From Magnetococcales bacterium (GTDB lineage: Bacteria > Pseudomonadota > Magnetococcia > Magnetococcales > Magnetaquicoccaceae), in assembly GCA_011089965.1 (NCBI GenBank), contig JAANAU010000001.1, positions 186,001-250,000 of the forward strand: a DNA stretch of 64,000 bases. The letters run 5' to 3'. Position 1 is the first letter of the stretch; each line of letters opens with the position of its first letter. A model generated the notes under the pieces. The model did no database searches, had not been told where the DNA came from, and worked only from the letters and a program-made list of their open reading frames with translations. This document shows positions 8,134-17,184 of the stretch, piece after piece. A program made the translations under genes and the position numbers.

Positions 8134-8957
8134 ACGATACCGTTCCCGACACATCTGACCCGGATGCGCCTGCTCCCCGTCCATCCCATTCCCGTTTTTT
8201 CTGGTTGGCCCTGACGCTCTCCATCCTGGTCCATCTGCTGGTCATGGTACGTTTTGAATGGAGCAGCCGCCATGAACCCCTGACCCCCCCTGCGGCCATG
8301 CCAGTGCATCTGGTTGAATGGCCGGTGGCACCCAAACCCTCCGAACCACCACCCCAGCCCGTGGAACCGCCCCCACCGCCTCCGGTTGCCGCCGAACCCC
8401 CTCCTGCGCCACCTGTCGCCCCACCTGAACCACGCGGGGTGCGTCCCAAGGCCAAACCGCACCAGGCCGACCCACCAAAACCCATGACACCTGGACAGAA
8501 AGAAAACCGAAAAAAAAACGAACCCCAACCTTTGAACCTCGCACCATCGTTGAACGATCTGACCCGCTGGGATCATGAGCGCACCCAACGCAGCCGCGAG
8601 GAGCTGTTCAGGGCACAGGAGGAGACCGTCAACCTCGACACCCCGAAACCGCGCTACACCACCTATTTTGCCCGACTCAAGGAGCGGGTCCAACAGGGTT
8701 GGATCTACCCGGCAGAAGCCAAACGGGCCGGGTTGTCCGGCACACTCTCCTTGCGTTTCACCATTGAAAGAAATGGCATGATCACAGACATCCGCGTGCT
8801 CAACTCCTCTGGAGTCCCGATCCTGGATGAAGCCGCTTTGCAGGCTGTACGCAATCTCTCGCCGTTTCTGCCCCTGCCAGAGGATTGGGAGCTGGAACGA
8901 CTGCATGTCAAAACCATCTTCGAATATGTTCGTGGCGGCTTTCAATGGAAGCGTTGA
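8130..8957 (+). CDS. tonB: TonB family energy transducer
   Basis: The 275-residue protein has an N-terminal transmembrane anchor (about residues 24-44, ending near MVRFEW), a long proline-rich periplasmic spacer (residues 55-115, many PPPP and PAPP runs), and a C-terminal TonB domain. The C-terminal part has the family pattern YPAEAKRAGLSGTLSLRF and LNSSGVPILDEAALQAV. TonB passes ExbB/ExbD energy to outer-membrane receptors. No exbBD pair is in the window. It may serve the BtuB-like receptor at 54.7-56.7 kb, but its immediate operon is the apbE/Gx set, so a dedicated role with that locus is also possible. Its stop overlaps mutY by 13 bp. Confidence 0.9.
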   Translation: MNDTVPDTSDPDAPAPRPSHSRFFWLALTLSILVHLLVMVRFEWSSRHEPLTPPAAMPVHLVEWPVAPKPSEPPPQPVEPPPPPPVAAEPPPAPPVAPPEPRGVRPKAKPHQADPPKPMTPGQKENRKKNEPQPLNLAPSLNDLTRWDHERTQRSREELFRAQEETVNLDTPKPRYTTYFARLKERVQQGWIYPAEAKRAGLSGTLSLRFTIERNGMITDIRVLNSSGVPILDEAALQAVRNLSPFLPLPEDWELERLHVKTIFEYVRGGFQWKR

Positions 8958-10048
8958 ACGATCCGGCCATCCGCACGCTGTTGGCCCAACGTCTGCTGGC
9001 CCATTATCAGCACCACGGTCGCGATCTGCCATGGCGTCACACCCATGACCCCTATCGCATCTGGTTGGCTGAGATCATGTTGCAACAAACCGGGGTCAAG
9101 AGTGTTGCGCCCTATTATCAACGATTCCTGAATCGCTTTCCCACGCTGGCCGATCTGGCCAAAGCACCTTTGGAAGCGGTGTTATCGCTCTGGCAGGGAT
9201 TGGGCTACTACCGCCGTGCGCGCCATTTGCATGCCGCCGCCCAACAGATGATGCACGACCATCAAGGTACTCTGCCCGATCAATACGACCGGTTGCTCCG
9301 GCTGCCCGGCATTGGACCCAGCACTGCCGGGGCCATCCTGGCCATTGCCTTTGGACAGGATCATGCGATTCTCGATGGCAATGTCCAACGGGTTTTGGCC
9401 CGGCTGTTGGCACTGGAGATGCCTCCAGATTCAACCTCTGGCAAAAAAAGGCTTTGGGAGGTGGCCCGACTGCTGACCCCAACGGGTCAGGCCGGATTTT
9501 ATGCCCAGGCGATCATGGATCTGGGGGCTGCGGTATGTCGTCCGCGTCAACCCGACTGTCCGGTCTGTCCCTGGTCTTTCTGGTGTCAGGCCAACGCCTT
9601 CGGGCGTCCGGAAGCGTACCCGGTCACGAAATCCCGTGTGGCCAAACCGCACAAATATCAGTTCAATGCCCTGATAATCCGACCGGATGGCACCCTGTTG
9701 CTCCTGCCAAACGACCATTCCGAGCTGTTGAGCGGTCTGTGGCACCCCCCGGGGAGTGAGTTCGTACTCTCCCCGACCCCACCGGATCCAGAGGTTGTGC
9801 GCCAATGGGTCATGCAAGAATTGGATCTGAATGTGGCACTGCCCGTCATGCTCGCCCCGGTGCATCATATCTTCACCCACTTCCGCCTGACCGTTCACCC
9901 CATGCTCTGCCTCTGGCAGTCAGGAGAGATGGCCGCAACCACCCCCCATCGCTGGATCGATCCGATCAACGATCAAACCACGCCCATCGCCACCCTGCAC
10001 CGCAAGGTGTTGCAGATCATCTCAAATCGGCAAAAGGCGCCATCGTGA
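8945..10048 (+). CDS. mutY: Adenine DNA glycosylase
   Basis: MutY removes adenine mispaired with 8-oxoguanine. The 367 residues contain the catalytic Glu in AEIMLQQTGV, the helix-hairpin-helix LPGIGPSTAGAIL followed by the catalytic Asp in ILDGNVQRVLAR, the four-cysteine iron-sulphur loop CRPRQPDCPVCPWSFWC (spacing C-x6-C-x2-C-x5-C), and a C-terminal NUDIX-like 8-oxoG recognition domain including HHIFTHFRLTVH. The start is ATG 8945, inside the last codons of tonB. The frame is open further upstream, but those residues do not match the family. It ends 6 bp from the convergent MFS gene. Confidence 0.95.
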   Translation: MEALNDPAIRTLLAQRLLAHYQHHGRDLPWRHTHDPYRIWLAEIMLQQTGVKSVAPYYQRFLNRFPTLADLAKAPLEAVLSLWQGLGYYRRARHLHAAAQQMMHDHQGTLPDQYDRLLRLPGIGPSTAGAILAIAFGQDHAILDGNVQRVLARLLALEMPPDSTSGKKRLWEVARLLTPTGQAGFYAQAIMDLGAAVCRPRQPDCPVCPWSFWCQANAFGRPEAYPVTKSRVAKPHKYQFNALIIRPDGTLLLLPNDHSELLSGLWHPPGSEFVLSPTPPDPEVVRQWVMQELDLNVALPVMLAPVHHIFTHFRLTVHPMLCLWQSGEMAATTPHRWIDPINDQTTPIATLHRKVLQIISNRQKAPS

Positions 10049-10054
10049 CCCGAT

Positions 10055-11746
10055 TTATTCAGGTTGAAACCTCAACCCGATGCGAGCGCCGCTGCTGATC
10101 CGCACTGTGACATGCAAGCGCAGGAGATCGGGTCCAACCGCAGGCAGCAACAGATCCTCCGGAATCGCCAACAGCTCCCCGGCAACCAGGGCGCTACGGA
10201 TGGTTGCATCGGCAGAGGCATCCTGTCGAATGGCACCACTTGCACGCCACACGAAACGGCCCAGCCAATTGTGAGGCATGGCATTCGGAACCACACAGCG
10301 CAACGGGCGGTAACAGGCTGCCATCAACAGCCAGAAGATCCGGGGGGTGGTCTGATCAAACAGCAACAAGGCCGGACCGCTGGCCGGGATCAGCTCTGCC
10401 CCCGCCACCTGGAGCCGCAACCGACCACGCACCACCAGCCAGACCAGAAAACGCATCAGGAACTCCGGCAACAGGCTGTAAATATAGAGGGCCACGGCAG
10501 CGTTCCCAAGGGCGGCAATGGCGAAGAGTTCAGGAATGGTGAGGCCATGCCCCAGCAGGGTGGCAGCGGCCAGGGCACCGGCGACCATGAACAGGGCGTT
10601 GTAGATGTTGTTGGCAGCGATCATGCGGGCACGACAGTCGGCAGGGGAACGTTGCTGCACCAGGGCATAAAGCGGCACGATGAAAAAACCGCCAAAGGTG
10701 CCCAACAGGATGAGATCAACCAGGATGCGCCAGATCTCGGGGCGGGTGAGCAAAACCATAGCCGAAAGGAGCGCGCCAGCAGGGTCGCTCACCGCAGGCG
10801 AGGCCCAAGCCAGATCAAGGCCGAACAGGGTCAGACCCAGAGAACCGAATGGCACCAATCCCAGCTCCACACGGCCAGCGGAGAGGCGCTCACAGAGCAG
10901 CGAGCCGATGCTGATGCCGATGGTGAAAGTGGCGAGCAGCAGGGTGACGGCAGACTCGTCACCCCCCAGCACATTGCGGGTATAGGCCGGAAACTGGGCC
11001 AGAAACAAGGCACCATAAAGCCAAAACCAGGAGATGCCCAGAATGGACAGAAAAATCGCACGCTGCTGACGGGGCAGCAGGAGATTGTGCCAGGTTGCAC
11101 GCACGAAGTTGAGCTGGATGCGCAGGGAGTCATCCGGGGGCGGAGCAGCCGGAATGGTGCGGCTGGCCAGATAGCCGACAATGGCAATGGTCAAACCGGC
11201 CACGGTGATGAGATGGCCGCCCGGGTCGTGACCGGCCAGAAGGCCGCCCAACAGAGTGCCGACCAGAATGGCGACAAAGGTGCCAGCCTCGATCAGGGCA
11301 TTGCCACCGATCAATTCCGAATCGTGCAGATGCTGGGGCAGGATGGCGTATTTGACCGGTCCAAACAGGGTGGAGTGACCGCCCAGCAGGAAGAGTCCAA
11401 TGAACAGCACCTCGATGCGATGCAGTGCAAAGCCAAGCCCTGTCACCAGCACGATGAGGATCTCCAGCAACTTGACCAGGCGGGCGAGCCGGGCCTTATC
11501 CACCTTGTCCGCCAATTGACCGGCAGTGGCCGAGAACAGAAAGAAGGGCAGAATGAAAATGCCGGCTGCCAGGTTGGCCAGCACCTCGGGAGGCAGAGTG
11601 GTCCAACTGGAGGCATGAAAGGTGAGCAGCACCACCAGAGCATTCTTGACCACGTTATCGTTGAGAGCACCCAGAAACTGGGTGATGAACAGGGGCAAAA
11701 AACGGCGGGAGCGCAACAATGCGCTTTGGGTGGTGTGGGGATTCAT
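10055..11746 (-). CDS. LplT-like lysophospholipid MFS transporter with degenerate acyltransferase-like C-terminus
   Basis: Residues 1-420 form a 12-helix MFS transporter similar to LplT, which flips lysophospholipids into the cytoplasm for re-acylation (FLPLFITQFLGALNDNVVKNALVVL at the start is characteristic of this group). Residues about 430-563 look like a PlsC-type domain: AGAELIPASGPALLLFDQTTPR matches the strand before the HxxxxD motif, but the catalytic His is absent, so that part is probably not an active acyltransferase. In E. coli lplT is next to aas. Here it is the last gene of an aas-amidohydrolase-lplT run and its ATG overlaps the amidohydrolase stop by 4 bp. Many relatives carry MFS, PlsC and AMP-ligase parts on one chain; this looks like a split version with a vestigial junction. 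Confidence 0.85.
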   Translation of the reverse strand: MNPHTTQSALLRSRRFLPLFITQFLGALNDNVVKNALVVLLTFHASSWTTLPPEVLANLAAGIFILPFFLFSATAGQLADKVDKARLARLVKLLEILIVLVTGLGFALHRIEVLFIGLFLLGGHSTLFGPVKYAILPQHLHDSELIGGNALIEAGTFVAILVGTLLGGLLAGHDPGGHLITVAGLTIAIVGYLASRTIPAAPPPDDSLRIQLNFVRATWHNLLLPRQQRAIFLSILGISWFWLYGALFLAQFPAYTRNVLGGDESAVTLLLATFTIGISIGSLLCERLSAGRVELGLVPFGSLGLTLFGLDLAWASPAVSDPAGALLSAMVLLTRPEIWRILVDLILLGTFGGFFIVPLYALVQQRSPADCRARMIAANNIYNALFMVAGALAAATLLGHGLTIPELFAIAALGNAAVALYIYSLLPEFLMRFLVWLVVRGRLRLQVAGAELIPASGPALLLFDQTTPRIFWLLMAACYRPLRCVVPNAMPHNWLGRFVWRASGAIRQDASADATIRSALVAGELLAIPEDLLLPAVGPDLLRLHVTVRISSGARIGLRFQPE

Positions 11747-12978
11747 GCAGCAGCACTCCGGTCGAAGAAGGAACGGGTCTCAAAGATGCGCGCTGGCCAC
11801 CGGTACGAGCCGAAACGCAAGTGGCGTTTGAGTACAAAATCGAACAGCAGCGGATGATATCCCCGCAGTGCCCGCAACAGCGGCACGCAATCGTCATCGA
11901 GCAGGCCAGCGCGGGCCAGGCTGGCCGGATCGATCAACAGCGGAATACCCGGCAGAGGATAATCACTGCCGTTGAGCAGCCGGTCATGCCAATCGGTACG
12001 TTCCAGCAGGGTACGCAACAGCTCAAGTCGGCGGTTGCGCTGTGTGATGGCCGACAGATCGCCGTACAGCCGTCCATGATAATCAGGATGATCGAGCAGA
12101 CGTGCAAAGAGTTGAAAGCTGGTCACCGGTTGACCGCCATGATCCAGATCCTCATCCTTTCCCAGGCTGGCACAGTGGGCCACAATCACCCGCACACCGC
12201 TCTCCAGGGCAAGACGCAAGCGCAAAGGATTGCCCCACCTCGGCTGCCGCGTTCCATGCAGTGCCTGTTCAGCTCCGGCATGGGTCAGCAGTGGCAGATC
12301 CAACCGCGCCAGCGTGCGATAAAAGGGCAGACAGCGCGCATCCGCCGGATCGATGCCCATGGCTGGCGGCAACCATTTGATCGCCACAGCCCCTTCTGCA
12401 CGAGCCTCCTCCAGCGCAGCACAGGCATCTGCGCGGTAGGGATGAATGGATGCGGCCCATGCCAAACGCTGCGGAAAACTCTGAGCCAACTGTCGGACAT
12501 ACCCATTGGGAATATGACAGGCCGTGCGTTCCGGCAACGGAGAGCCATGATGATCATGCGCCTGGTCCATGGCCAACAACAACAGTTTGAATCCATCAGG
12601 CAACTCGTTCACCAATGCCAGCAGTCGTTCCACATAGCGGGCATCGACCTGTCCTGGCGGTGCGGTGGAGACTCCGGCACCGTTCTTATAGAACACCATT
12701 TGCAGCCGTGGCCAAGGATGCCACAGACTCTGCATGGCCGGAGCGATTCGAATGCCGCTCTCTCCATCGCCGATGCCGCCCAGATGGACATGCATGTCCC
12801 AGCAGTGATGAGGATCGACCCCCTCCCAGGCTGCCTGCACCAGCGGATGGTTGGCCAGCCAGGTCGGCAGGCCAGAGAGGCAGGGGTTCCAGAAACGGTC
12901 CCAGACCACAGACCGCAAAGGAATTGTACCACCTGGTTGGGCTGAGGAAGAGCCATTCCGGTCAGCAGTCATCCCCAT
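11743..12978 (-). CDS. Metal-dependent amidohydrolase family protein
   Basis: The 411-residue protein has the amidohydrolase-2 TIM-barrel signatures in order: HxH in DMHVHLGG near residue 62, a Lys in VAIKWLPP, His in LLTHAGAE, His in VIVAHCASLG and Asp in LNGSDYPLPG near residue 330. These would bind one or two metals for a hydrolase or decarboxylase reaction. The substrate is not evident. It starts with ATG 12978, one base into the aas stop (TAATG), behind a strong ribosome site AGGAGG that lies inside the last aas codons. Its stop overlaps the LplT-like gene. Its position between aas and lplT suggests a link to phospholipid or fatty-acid turnover, which is inference only. Confidence 0.85.
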   Translation of the reverse strand: MGMTADRNGSSSAQPGGTIPLRSVVWDRFWNPCLSGLPTWLANHPLVQAAWEGVDPHHCWDMHVHLGGIGDGESGIRIAPAMQSLWHPWPRLQMVFYKNGAGVSTAPPGQVDARYVERLLALVNELPDGFKLLLLAMDQAHDHHGSPLPERTACHIPNGYVRQLAQSFPQRLAWAASIHPYRADACAALEEARAEGAVAIKWLPPAMGIDPADARCLPFYRTLARLDLPLLTHAGAEQALHGTRQPRWGNPLRLRLALESGVRVIVAHCASLGKDEDLDHGGQPVTSFQLFARLLDHPDYHGRLYGDLSAITQRNRRLELLRTLLERTDWHDRLLNGSDYPLPGIPLLIDPASLARAGLLDDDCVPLLRALRGYHPLLFDFVLKRHLRFGSYRWPARIFETRSFFDRSAAA

Positions 12979-15128
12979 TACACCTCCTCTGCCAGCCGCT
13001 TGAGCGTCACATAATCGGTCTTGCCCGTGCCCAACAGCGGCAGGCTGGCCAGCGGCACGATCTTGCGTGGCACGGCCAGTTCAGCCACTCCCAGCTCGCG
13101 TGCCTGCTGCTGCAACCGCTCACGGGTCAGAGTGGCATCGGTGGTGAAGAGTACCAATGCCTCGCCACGGGCCACATCCGGCTGGCTGGTGGCCCCGTGA
13201 GCAAAACCCGGTGCTGCGGCCTGCGCCACCCGTTCCACGGTCTCCAGACTGACCATTTCGCCCGCCACCTTGGCAAAACGTTTCACCCGCCCCACAATAT
13301 GCACAAAGCCATCAGCATCCACCTCCACCACATCCCCGGTCTCATACCAGCCCGGACCGCACTCGGACTCGGGCGGCTGCAACACCCCGGGCGCATCCAC
13401 TTTCAAATAACCGGCCATTACATTGGGTCCACGCACATGCAACATGCCGCCGCGTTCAATGCCGGACACAGGCAACAGCCGGTACTCGATACCCGGCAGC
13501 AGTTCACCCACACTGCCAAAACGACAGGCAAGCGGGGTGTTGGTGGCCAAAACCGGAGCGGTTTCGGTGGTCCCGTAGCCTTCCAGAATGCGCAGACCAA
13601 ACTTTTCCGACCACAACATGCGCACCGGATCGGTGAGTTTTTCAGCACCAGCGATCACATGCCGCAGTTTGAAGAAATCATACGGATTGGCAAACCGGCC
13701 ATACTGACCCAAAAAGGTGCTGGTGCCAAACAACACCGTGCAGTTGCGATCATAGGCCACCTCGGGAATGAGGCGGTAGTGCAACGGTGACGGATAAAGA
13801 AAGAGTCCACTGCCCGAAAGGATCGGCAACAAGGTTCCGGCAGTCAGACCAAAGGCGTGAAAGATGGGCAAAGCATTGAGGAAGCGGTCATTCTGCGACA
13901 GATCGATCACCGCACGGATTTGCGCCAGATTGGCCAGCAGCGCCCGATGGGGCAGAACGACCCCCTTGGGTTTCCCCTCGGAACCGGAGGTGAACAGCAC
14001 CACGGCTGCCGTTTCCGGTGTTGCCGGTCGCTCAAAGGCGCGAGGACGCCACAGCGCATTGCCCAACAGCCAGAGTTTGTCACGCCAGTTGATCTGTTCA
14101 CGCAACTCCTCCAGATAAAGCAAACGGACATTGCGCAAAGTAGCCAGCCGTTCGGCCAGTTTGGCCTGTTCGACAAAAGCGTGGGAGGTGACAATCACCG
14201 ACAGAGTGGCGGCATCGCATGCTGCCTGCAACGCATCGCTGCCCGAGGTGTAATTGAGCATGGCCGGTATGCGCTGACGCGCGGTCAAACCAAAGATCAA
14301 TGCCACGGTCGGAGTCAGATTGGGCAGCAGCAAACCGATGCGTTGCCCCTCGGTCACTTCGGGAGTGGCCCGTTCCACCAGTCGGGTGAGCATGAGGGTC
14401 ATCTTGAGCAGATCCTGGTAGGAGTATTCGATCTGCTTGAGATCCTCGATCAGACGATAGCCGCGCCCGTGCAAGGCGATGGCGTCACACAGTGCACCAT
14501 AAAGGGTTTGGGATGGACGGGCGGCGAAGGACATCTCCTGCATCAGACGACGCAGATGTTCCCCGGCCAGACGGCGGCGTTGGCGCGCCATGGGGGCTTC
14601 CGGCATGGGGATGTGCGTGGGCGGCAGAATGGTGAGGGTGACCTGTGGCAACAGCCGACGGGGTGCCTTGCCAGTGAGACGGGAGAACAGACTGTATTCC
14701 GTGCTAGCCAGATGGACCCGCAACAATGTGGCACCGGTACGTGCCGCCACAAAAGCCGGACCATCATAGATCTTCATCATGCTGCCGGTGATGGTGATGC
14801 GTCCTTCCGGGAAGATCATCACCGGCTGTCCGCTTTCCAGCAGACGGATCACCTTTTTCATGGTGAGCGGACTGGTCGTATCGACGGTCAGATAATTGAC
14901 CTGGGAGAGCAGCAACCGGAACCAGCCGGAGCGGGCAATGCTGGTGTGGACGATGAACAGCGGCTCCACCGGCAGAAAAAGCCCCAACAACAGCCCATCC
15001 AAAAAGGAGGCATGGTTGGCAACGATCAGCACTCTGGAGGTATCGATGGGCTGATCCCAGCCGGTGACACGAACGCGAAAAAGCCGTTGGATGAGCCAGT
15101 GCAACACGTGGCGAATAAAGGCGCGCAT
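12978..15128 (-). CDS. aas: Aas-like bifunctional acyltransferase / acyl-ACP synthetase
   Basis: Residues 1-190 are a PlsC-type acyltransferase with NHASFLDG (HxxxxD) and FPEGRIT; residues about 230-716 are an AMP-forming acyl ligase with LFTSGSEGKPKGV, EGYGTTETAP, YETGD and a C-terminal Lys in GTGKTDY. E. coli Aas (719 residues) activates fatty acids onto acyl carrier protein and re-acylates lysophosphatidylethanolamine at the inner membrane; this protein has nearly the same length. The downstream LplT-like gene supports the same recycling role. An ArsR-type regulator lies 84 bp upstream on the same strand and may control the operon. The ATG at 15128 starts the first helix that precedes the PlsC motif. 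Confidence 0.92.
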   Translation of the reverse strand: MRAFIRHVLHWLIQRLFRVRVTGWDQPIDTSRVLIVANHASFLDGLLLGLFLPVEPLFIVHTSIARSGWFRLLLSQVNYLTVDTTSPLTMKKVIRLLESGQPVMIFPEGRITITGSMMKIYDGPAFVAARTGATLLRVHLASTEYSLFSRLTGKAPRRLLPQVTLTILPPTHIPMPEAPMARQRRRLAGEHLRRLMQEMSFAARPSQTLYGALCDAIALHGRGYRLIEDLKQIEYSYQDLLKMTLMLTRLVERATPEVTEGQRIGLLLPNLTPTVALIFGLTARQRIPAMLNYTSGSDALQAACDAATLSVIVTSHAFVEQAKLAERLATLRNVRLLYLEELREQINWRDKLWLLGNALWRPRAFERPATPETAAVVLFTSGSEGKPKGVVLPHRALLANLAQIRAVIDLSQNDRFLNALPIFHAFGLTAGTLLPILSGSGLFLYPSPLHYRLIPEVAYDRNCTVLFGTSTFLGQYGRFANPYDFFKLRHVIAGAEKLTDPVRMLWSEKFGLRILEGYGTTETAPVLATNTPLACRFGSVGELLPGIEYRLLPVSGIERGGMLHVRGPNVMAGYLKVDAPGVLQPPESECGPGWYETGDVVEVDADGFVHIVGRVKRFAKVAGEMVSLETVERVAQAAAPGFAHGATSQPDVARGEALVLFTTDATLTRERLQQQARELGVAELAVPRKIVPLASLPLLGTGKTDYVTLKRLAEEV

Positions 15129-15212
15129 GGGCGGATTCTCAGACAGGCTGGAGTTTGACGGAATTCGACATGATCATATGTCTAAGAACGTCGATATGTA
15201 AAGCACAAAATT

Positions 15213-15524
15213 TCAGGTGGACTCGCGAATGTGATCCATGACATTGCCAAAGACGATCAACAGCCAGTTGCGATCAATCCAGTACCAGACCTCTTTGCCG
15301 ATTTTTTCCGAACGCAGGATGCCAGCCTCACGCAACACCTTGAGATGATGGGAAACCGTGGAACGAGAAAGGGTGGAAACCTCGGCGATCATGCCCACAT
15401 TGAGCCGTTCGCCAGGATCAAACAACAACAAGATGCGTTGGCGGTGTTCATCACCCAAGGCGGTGAAGACCCGCGACATGGCGCGCCAGTGTTCGGGGAT
15501 GGTGAGGCGGTAGTTGTTTTTCAT
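15213..15524 (-). CDS. ArsR family transcriptional regulator
   Basis: The 103-residue protein is a small winged-helix regulator: ALGDEHRQRILLLF for helix 1-2, then a recognition helix STLSRSTVSHHLKVLREAGI and a wing EKIGKEVWYWID. The usual ArsR metal cysteines (ELCVCDL) are missing; the matching stretch reads ERLNVGMIAEV, so it is probably not an arsenic or cadmium sensor. It stands 84 bp before aas on the same strand. That gap contains two direct copies of ACATAT 10 bp apart, a possible operator. Control of the phospholipid-recycling operon is inferred from position. Confidence 0.88.
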   Translation of the reverse strand: MKNNYRLTIPEHWRAMSRVFTALGDEHRQRILLLFDPGERLNVGMIAEVSTLSRSTVSHHLKVLREAGILRSEKIGKEVWYWIDRNWLLIVFGNVMDHIREST

Positions 15525-15557
15525 ATCGAAAATGGTAGCATGATCGACAGGTGCATG

Positions 15558-16823
15558 TCAATGTGATTGCGCCTGTTGCCAGGCACCGGCAACGCGCTCA
15601 AAGAGTTCCGGCCAACCTCCGGTCCGGGTCTGTCGAAACAGTCGCATCGACGGATACCAGGGAGAGTGTTCGCCATCCAGCAGCCAGCGCCAATCCGGGA
15701 CATGAGGCAACAACAGCCAGACCGGTCGTTGCAAAGCGCCCGCCAGATGGGCCAAAGAGGTATCCACGGTGATGACCAGATCCAGGGCCGCCACCATGGC
15801 AGCGGTTTCGGCAAAATCGCTCATCTGCGGGGCAAGATCGGCGACAAACAGGTTTTCTGTTCCTGGCAGGGGTTGCCAACGACGATCCATCTCCTTTTGC
15901 ATCCGGAACAGATGGACTCCGGGAATCCGGGCAAGTGCAGAAAAATATTCCGGGAAACAGGAACGGCTGCCATCCTGGGGATGGGAGGCCCGCCCGGCCC
16001 AACAGACCCCGACAGCCGGACGATGCGTACCGAAAAACCGGTTCCAATCGTCCACCCGCTTCCGGGAAGCAGCCAGATACGGCATGCGCCCTGGCAATCG
16101 CTCCTGATCGATCTTGAGAATGCCAGCCAGACTGGCTACAGCCACAAACCGGTCCTTTGGCCCTGGTTCCAGTTTGACTCCCAAAGGGAAGAGGGAGACT
16201 CCAGGCGTCAGGCATTGAAACAGACTCCACAGCTCCTGAGGAGTTTCCAGTACGATTTGAGTTGCGGAAAAGCGGCTGACCAGTTCCGGAACAAAGCGGA
16301 CCATCTGGATCACGTCTCCAAAACCCTGTTCCGCCAATATCAACAGCCGACCTCCGGACAGCTCTTCACCCTGCCAGCGGGGCCGATCCAGTGTACGATG
16401 CCGGAAAGCCGGCACATGAAGACGCTGCTCATACCCCGGCCACCCGTTCTGAAAATCACCACGCAACAATCGACACAAGCCGATGTGATAGTCGGCCAGA
16501 GCCGGGACCGGATCCACAGCTCTGGCCTGGCGAAAAACGGCCTCGGCAGCATCCAACCGGCCCTGATCATGCAAAGCCTTGCCCAAACCCTGCCATGCCT
16601 GCGCCTGACCAGACTCATCGGGATGGGCAGCGGCCAGACGGAAATGGGCCTCGGCCCGACCGGCCTGACCCAGGCTCAAAGACCACACCCCGGCCTGCAA
16701 TCTGGCATCCCAGGCCTCCGGTACGATCAACAACCAACGTTCGATCCGCTCCAATGCCTGGATCAGATCGCCGGATCGATAGGCAGCCACAATCTCTGCG
16801 TGGAGTTGAGGAGGAATCGGCAT
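15558..16823 (-). CDS. TPR protein with glycosyltransferase-9-like C-terminus
   Basis: The 421-residue protein begins with about three TPR units (residues 1-135; YRSGDLIQALERIERWL, GKALHDQGRLDAAEAVFRQA), then a GT-B-like domain: RLLILAEQGFGDVIQMVRFVPEL in the middle, VGVCWAGRASHPQDGSRS and LDLVITVDTSLAHLAGAL near the end, as in heptosyltransferase-type (GT9) proteins that follow TPR arrays. The donor and acceptor are unknown. I used ATG 16823; the frame continues open upstream to 17477, but that part is antisense to the Rpn-like gene and has no family match. No clear ribosome site was found, so the start is uncertain. It ends 33 bp before the arsR start. Confidence 0.8.
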   Translation of the reverse strand: MPIPPQLHAEIVAAYRSGDLIQALERIERWLLIVPEAWDARLQAGVWSLSLGQAGRAEAHFRLAAAHPDESGQAQAWQGLGKALHDQGRLDAAEAVFRQARAVDPVPALADYHIGLCRLLRGDFQNGWPGYEQRLHVPAFRHRTLDRPRWQGEELSGGRLLILAEQGFGDVIQMVRFVPELVSRFSATQIVLETPQELWSLFQCLTPGVSLFPLGVKLEPGPKDRFVAVASLAGILKIDQERLPGRMPYLAASRKRVDDWNRFFGTHRPAVGVCWAGRASHPQDGSRSCFPEYFSALARIPGVHLFRMQKEMDRRWQPLPGTENLFVADLAPQMSDFAETAAMVAALDLVITVDTSLAHLAGALQRPVWLLLPHVPDWRWLLDGEHSPWYPSMRLFRQTRTGGWPELFERVAGAWQQAQSH

Positions 16824-17184
16824 CTGAACGCTGGCGCTCACCCGGATATTGCACGAAAAACGGTGGAGACACCTCTTGAATTCCTTTATAGTCAATACAC
16901 AAGACACGATTTTCAAAGGAGATGTCACCAAACAGATTGTACCGGACAGTTGTTTGCATTTCCAGTCTGCAAACGTCGGAAAGTGGAAGCCGGATTTCAG
17001 GGTAAATCCGGCGAGGGTAAAATCTTTCCCGCACACGGCACAGCACTGAGAAATCCTGAAAAAACAATACAATTGTCTTGACCGGAGTTGCCATGATCCC
17101 GCATACTTGACTCCATGCGGCGATGGATGCGGTTTCCATGGAGCGCATGGAGCCGTGTTGAACATCCCGATGTGATATCCAGCC
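16824..17184. other. Intergenic region between divergent genes (361 bp)
   Basis: No gene was found here. The stretch is richer in A and T than its surroundings and holds the divergent promoters of the TPR-glycosyltransferase gene and the Rpn-like gene. The plus-strand promoter candidate is listed separately. I see no tRNA, riboswitch or terminator. Confidence 0.6.
17078..17107 (+). promoter_or_regulatory. Candidate sigma-70 promoter for the Rpn-like gene
   Basis: TTGACC at 17078 and CATACT at 17102 are separated by 18 bp. This would start transcription about 70 bp before the ATG at 17185. It is a pattern match only. Confidence 0.35.

Noticed and set aside
7644-9032. A 462-codon minus-strand open frame
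   Set aside because: It covers the Gx transporter and tonB; the Trp/Gly/Arg-rich stretch is the reverse of the proline-rich TonB spacer.
10064-11857. A 597-codon plus-strand open frame
   Set aside because: It lies opposite the LplT-like gene, and its product is low-complexity (Gln, Gly, His) with no family match.
13857-15158. A 433-codon plus-strand open frame
   Set aside because: Antisense to aas, which has all catalytic motifs; no ribosome site or recognisable motif.
15567-17081. A 504-codon plus-strand open frame
   Set aside because: Antisense to the TPR-glycosyltransferase gene; composition is that of a mirrored frame.
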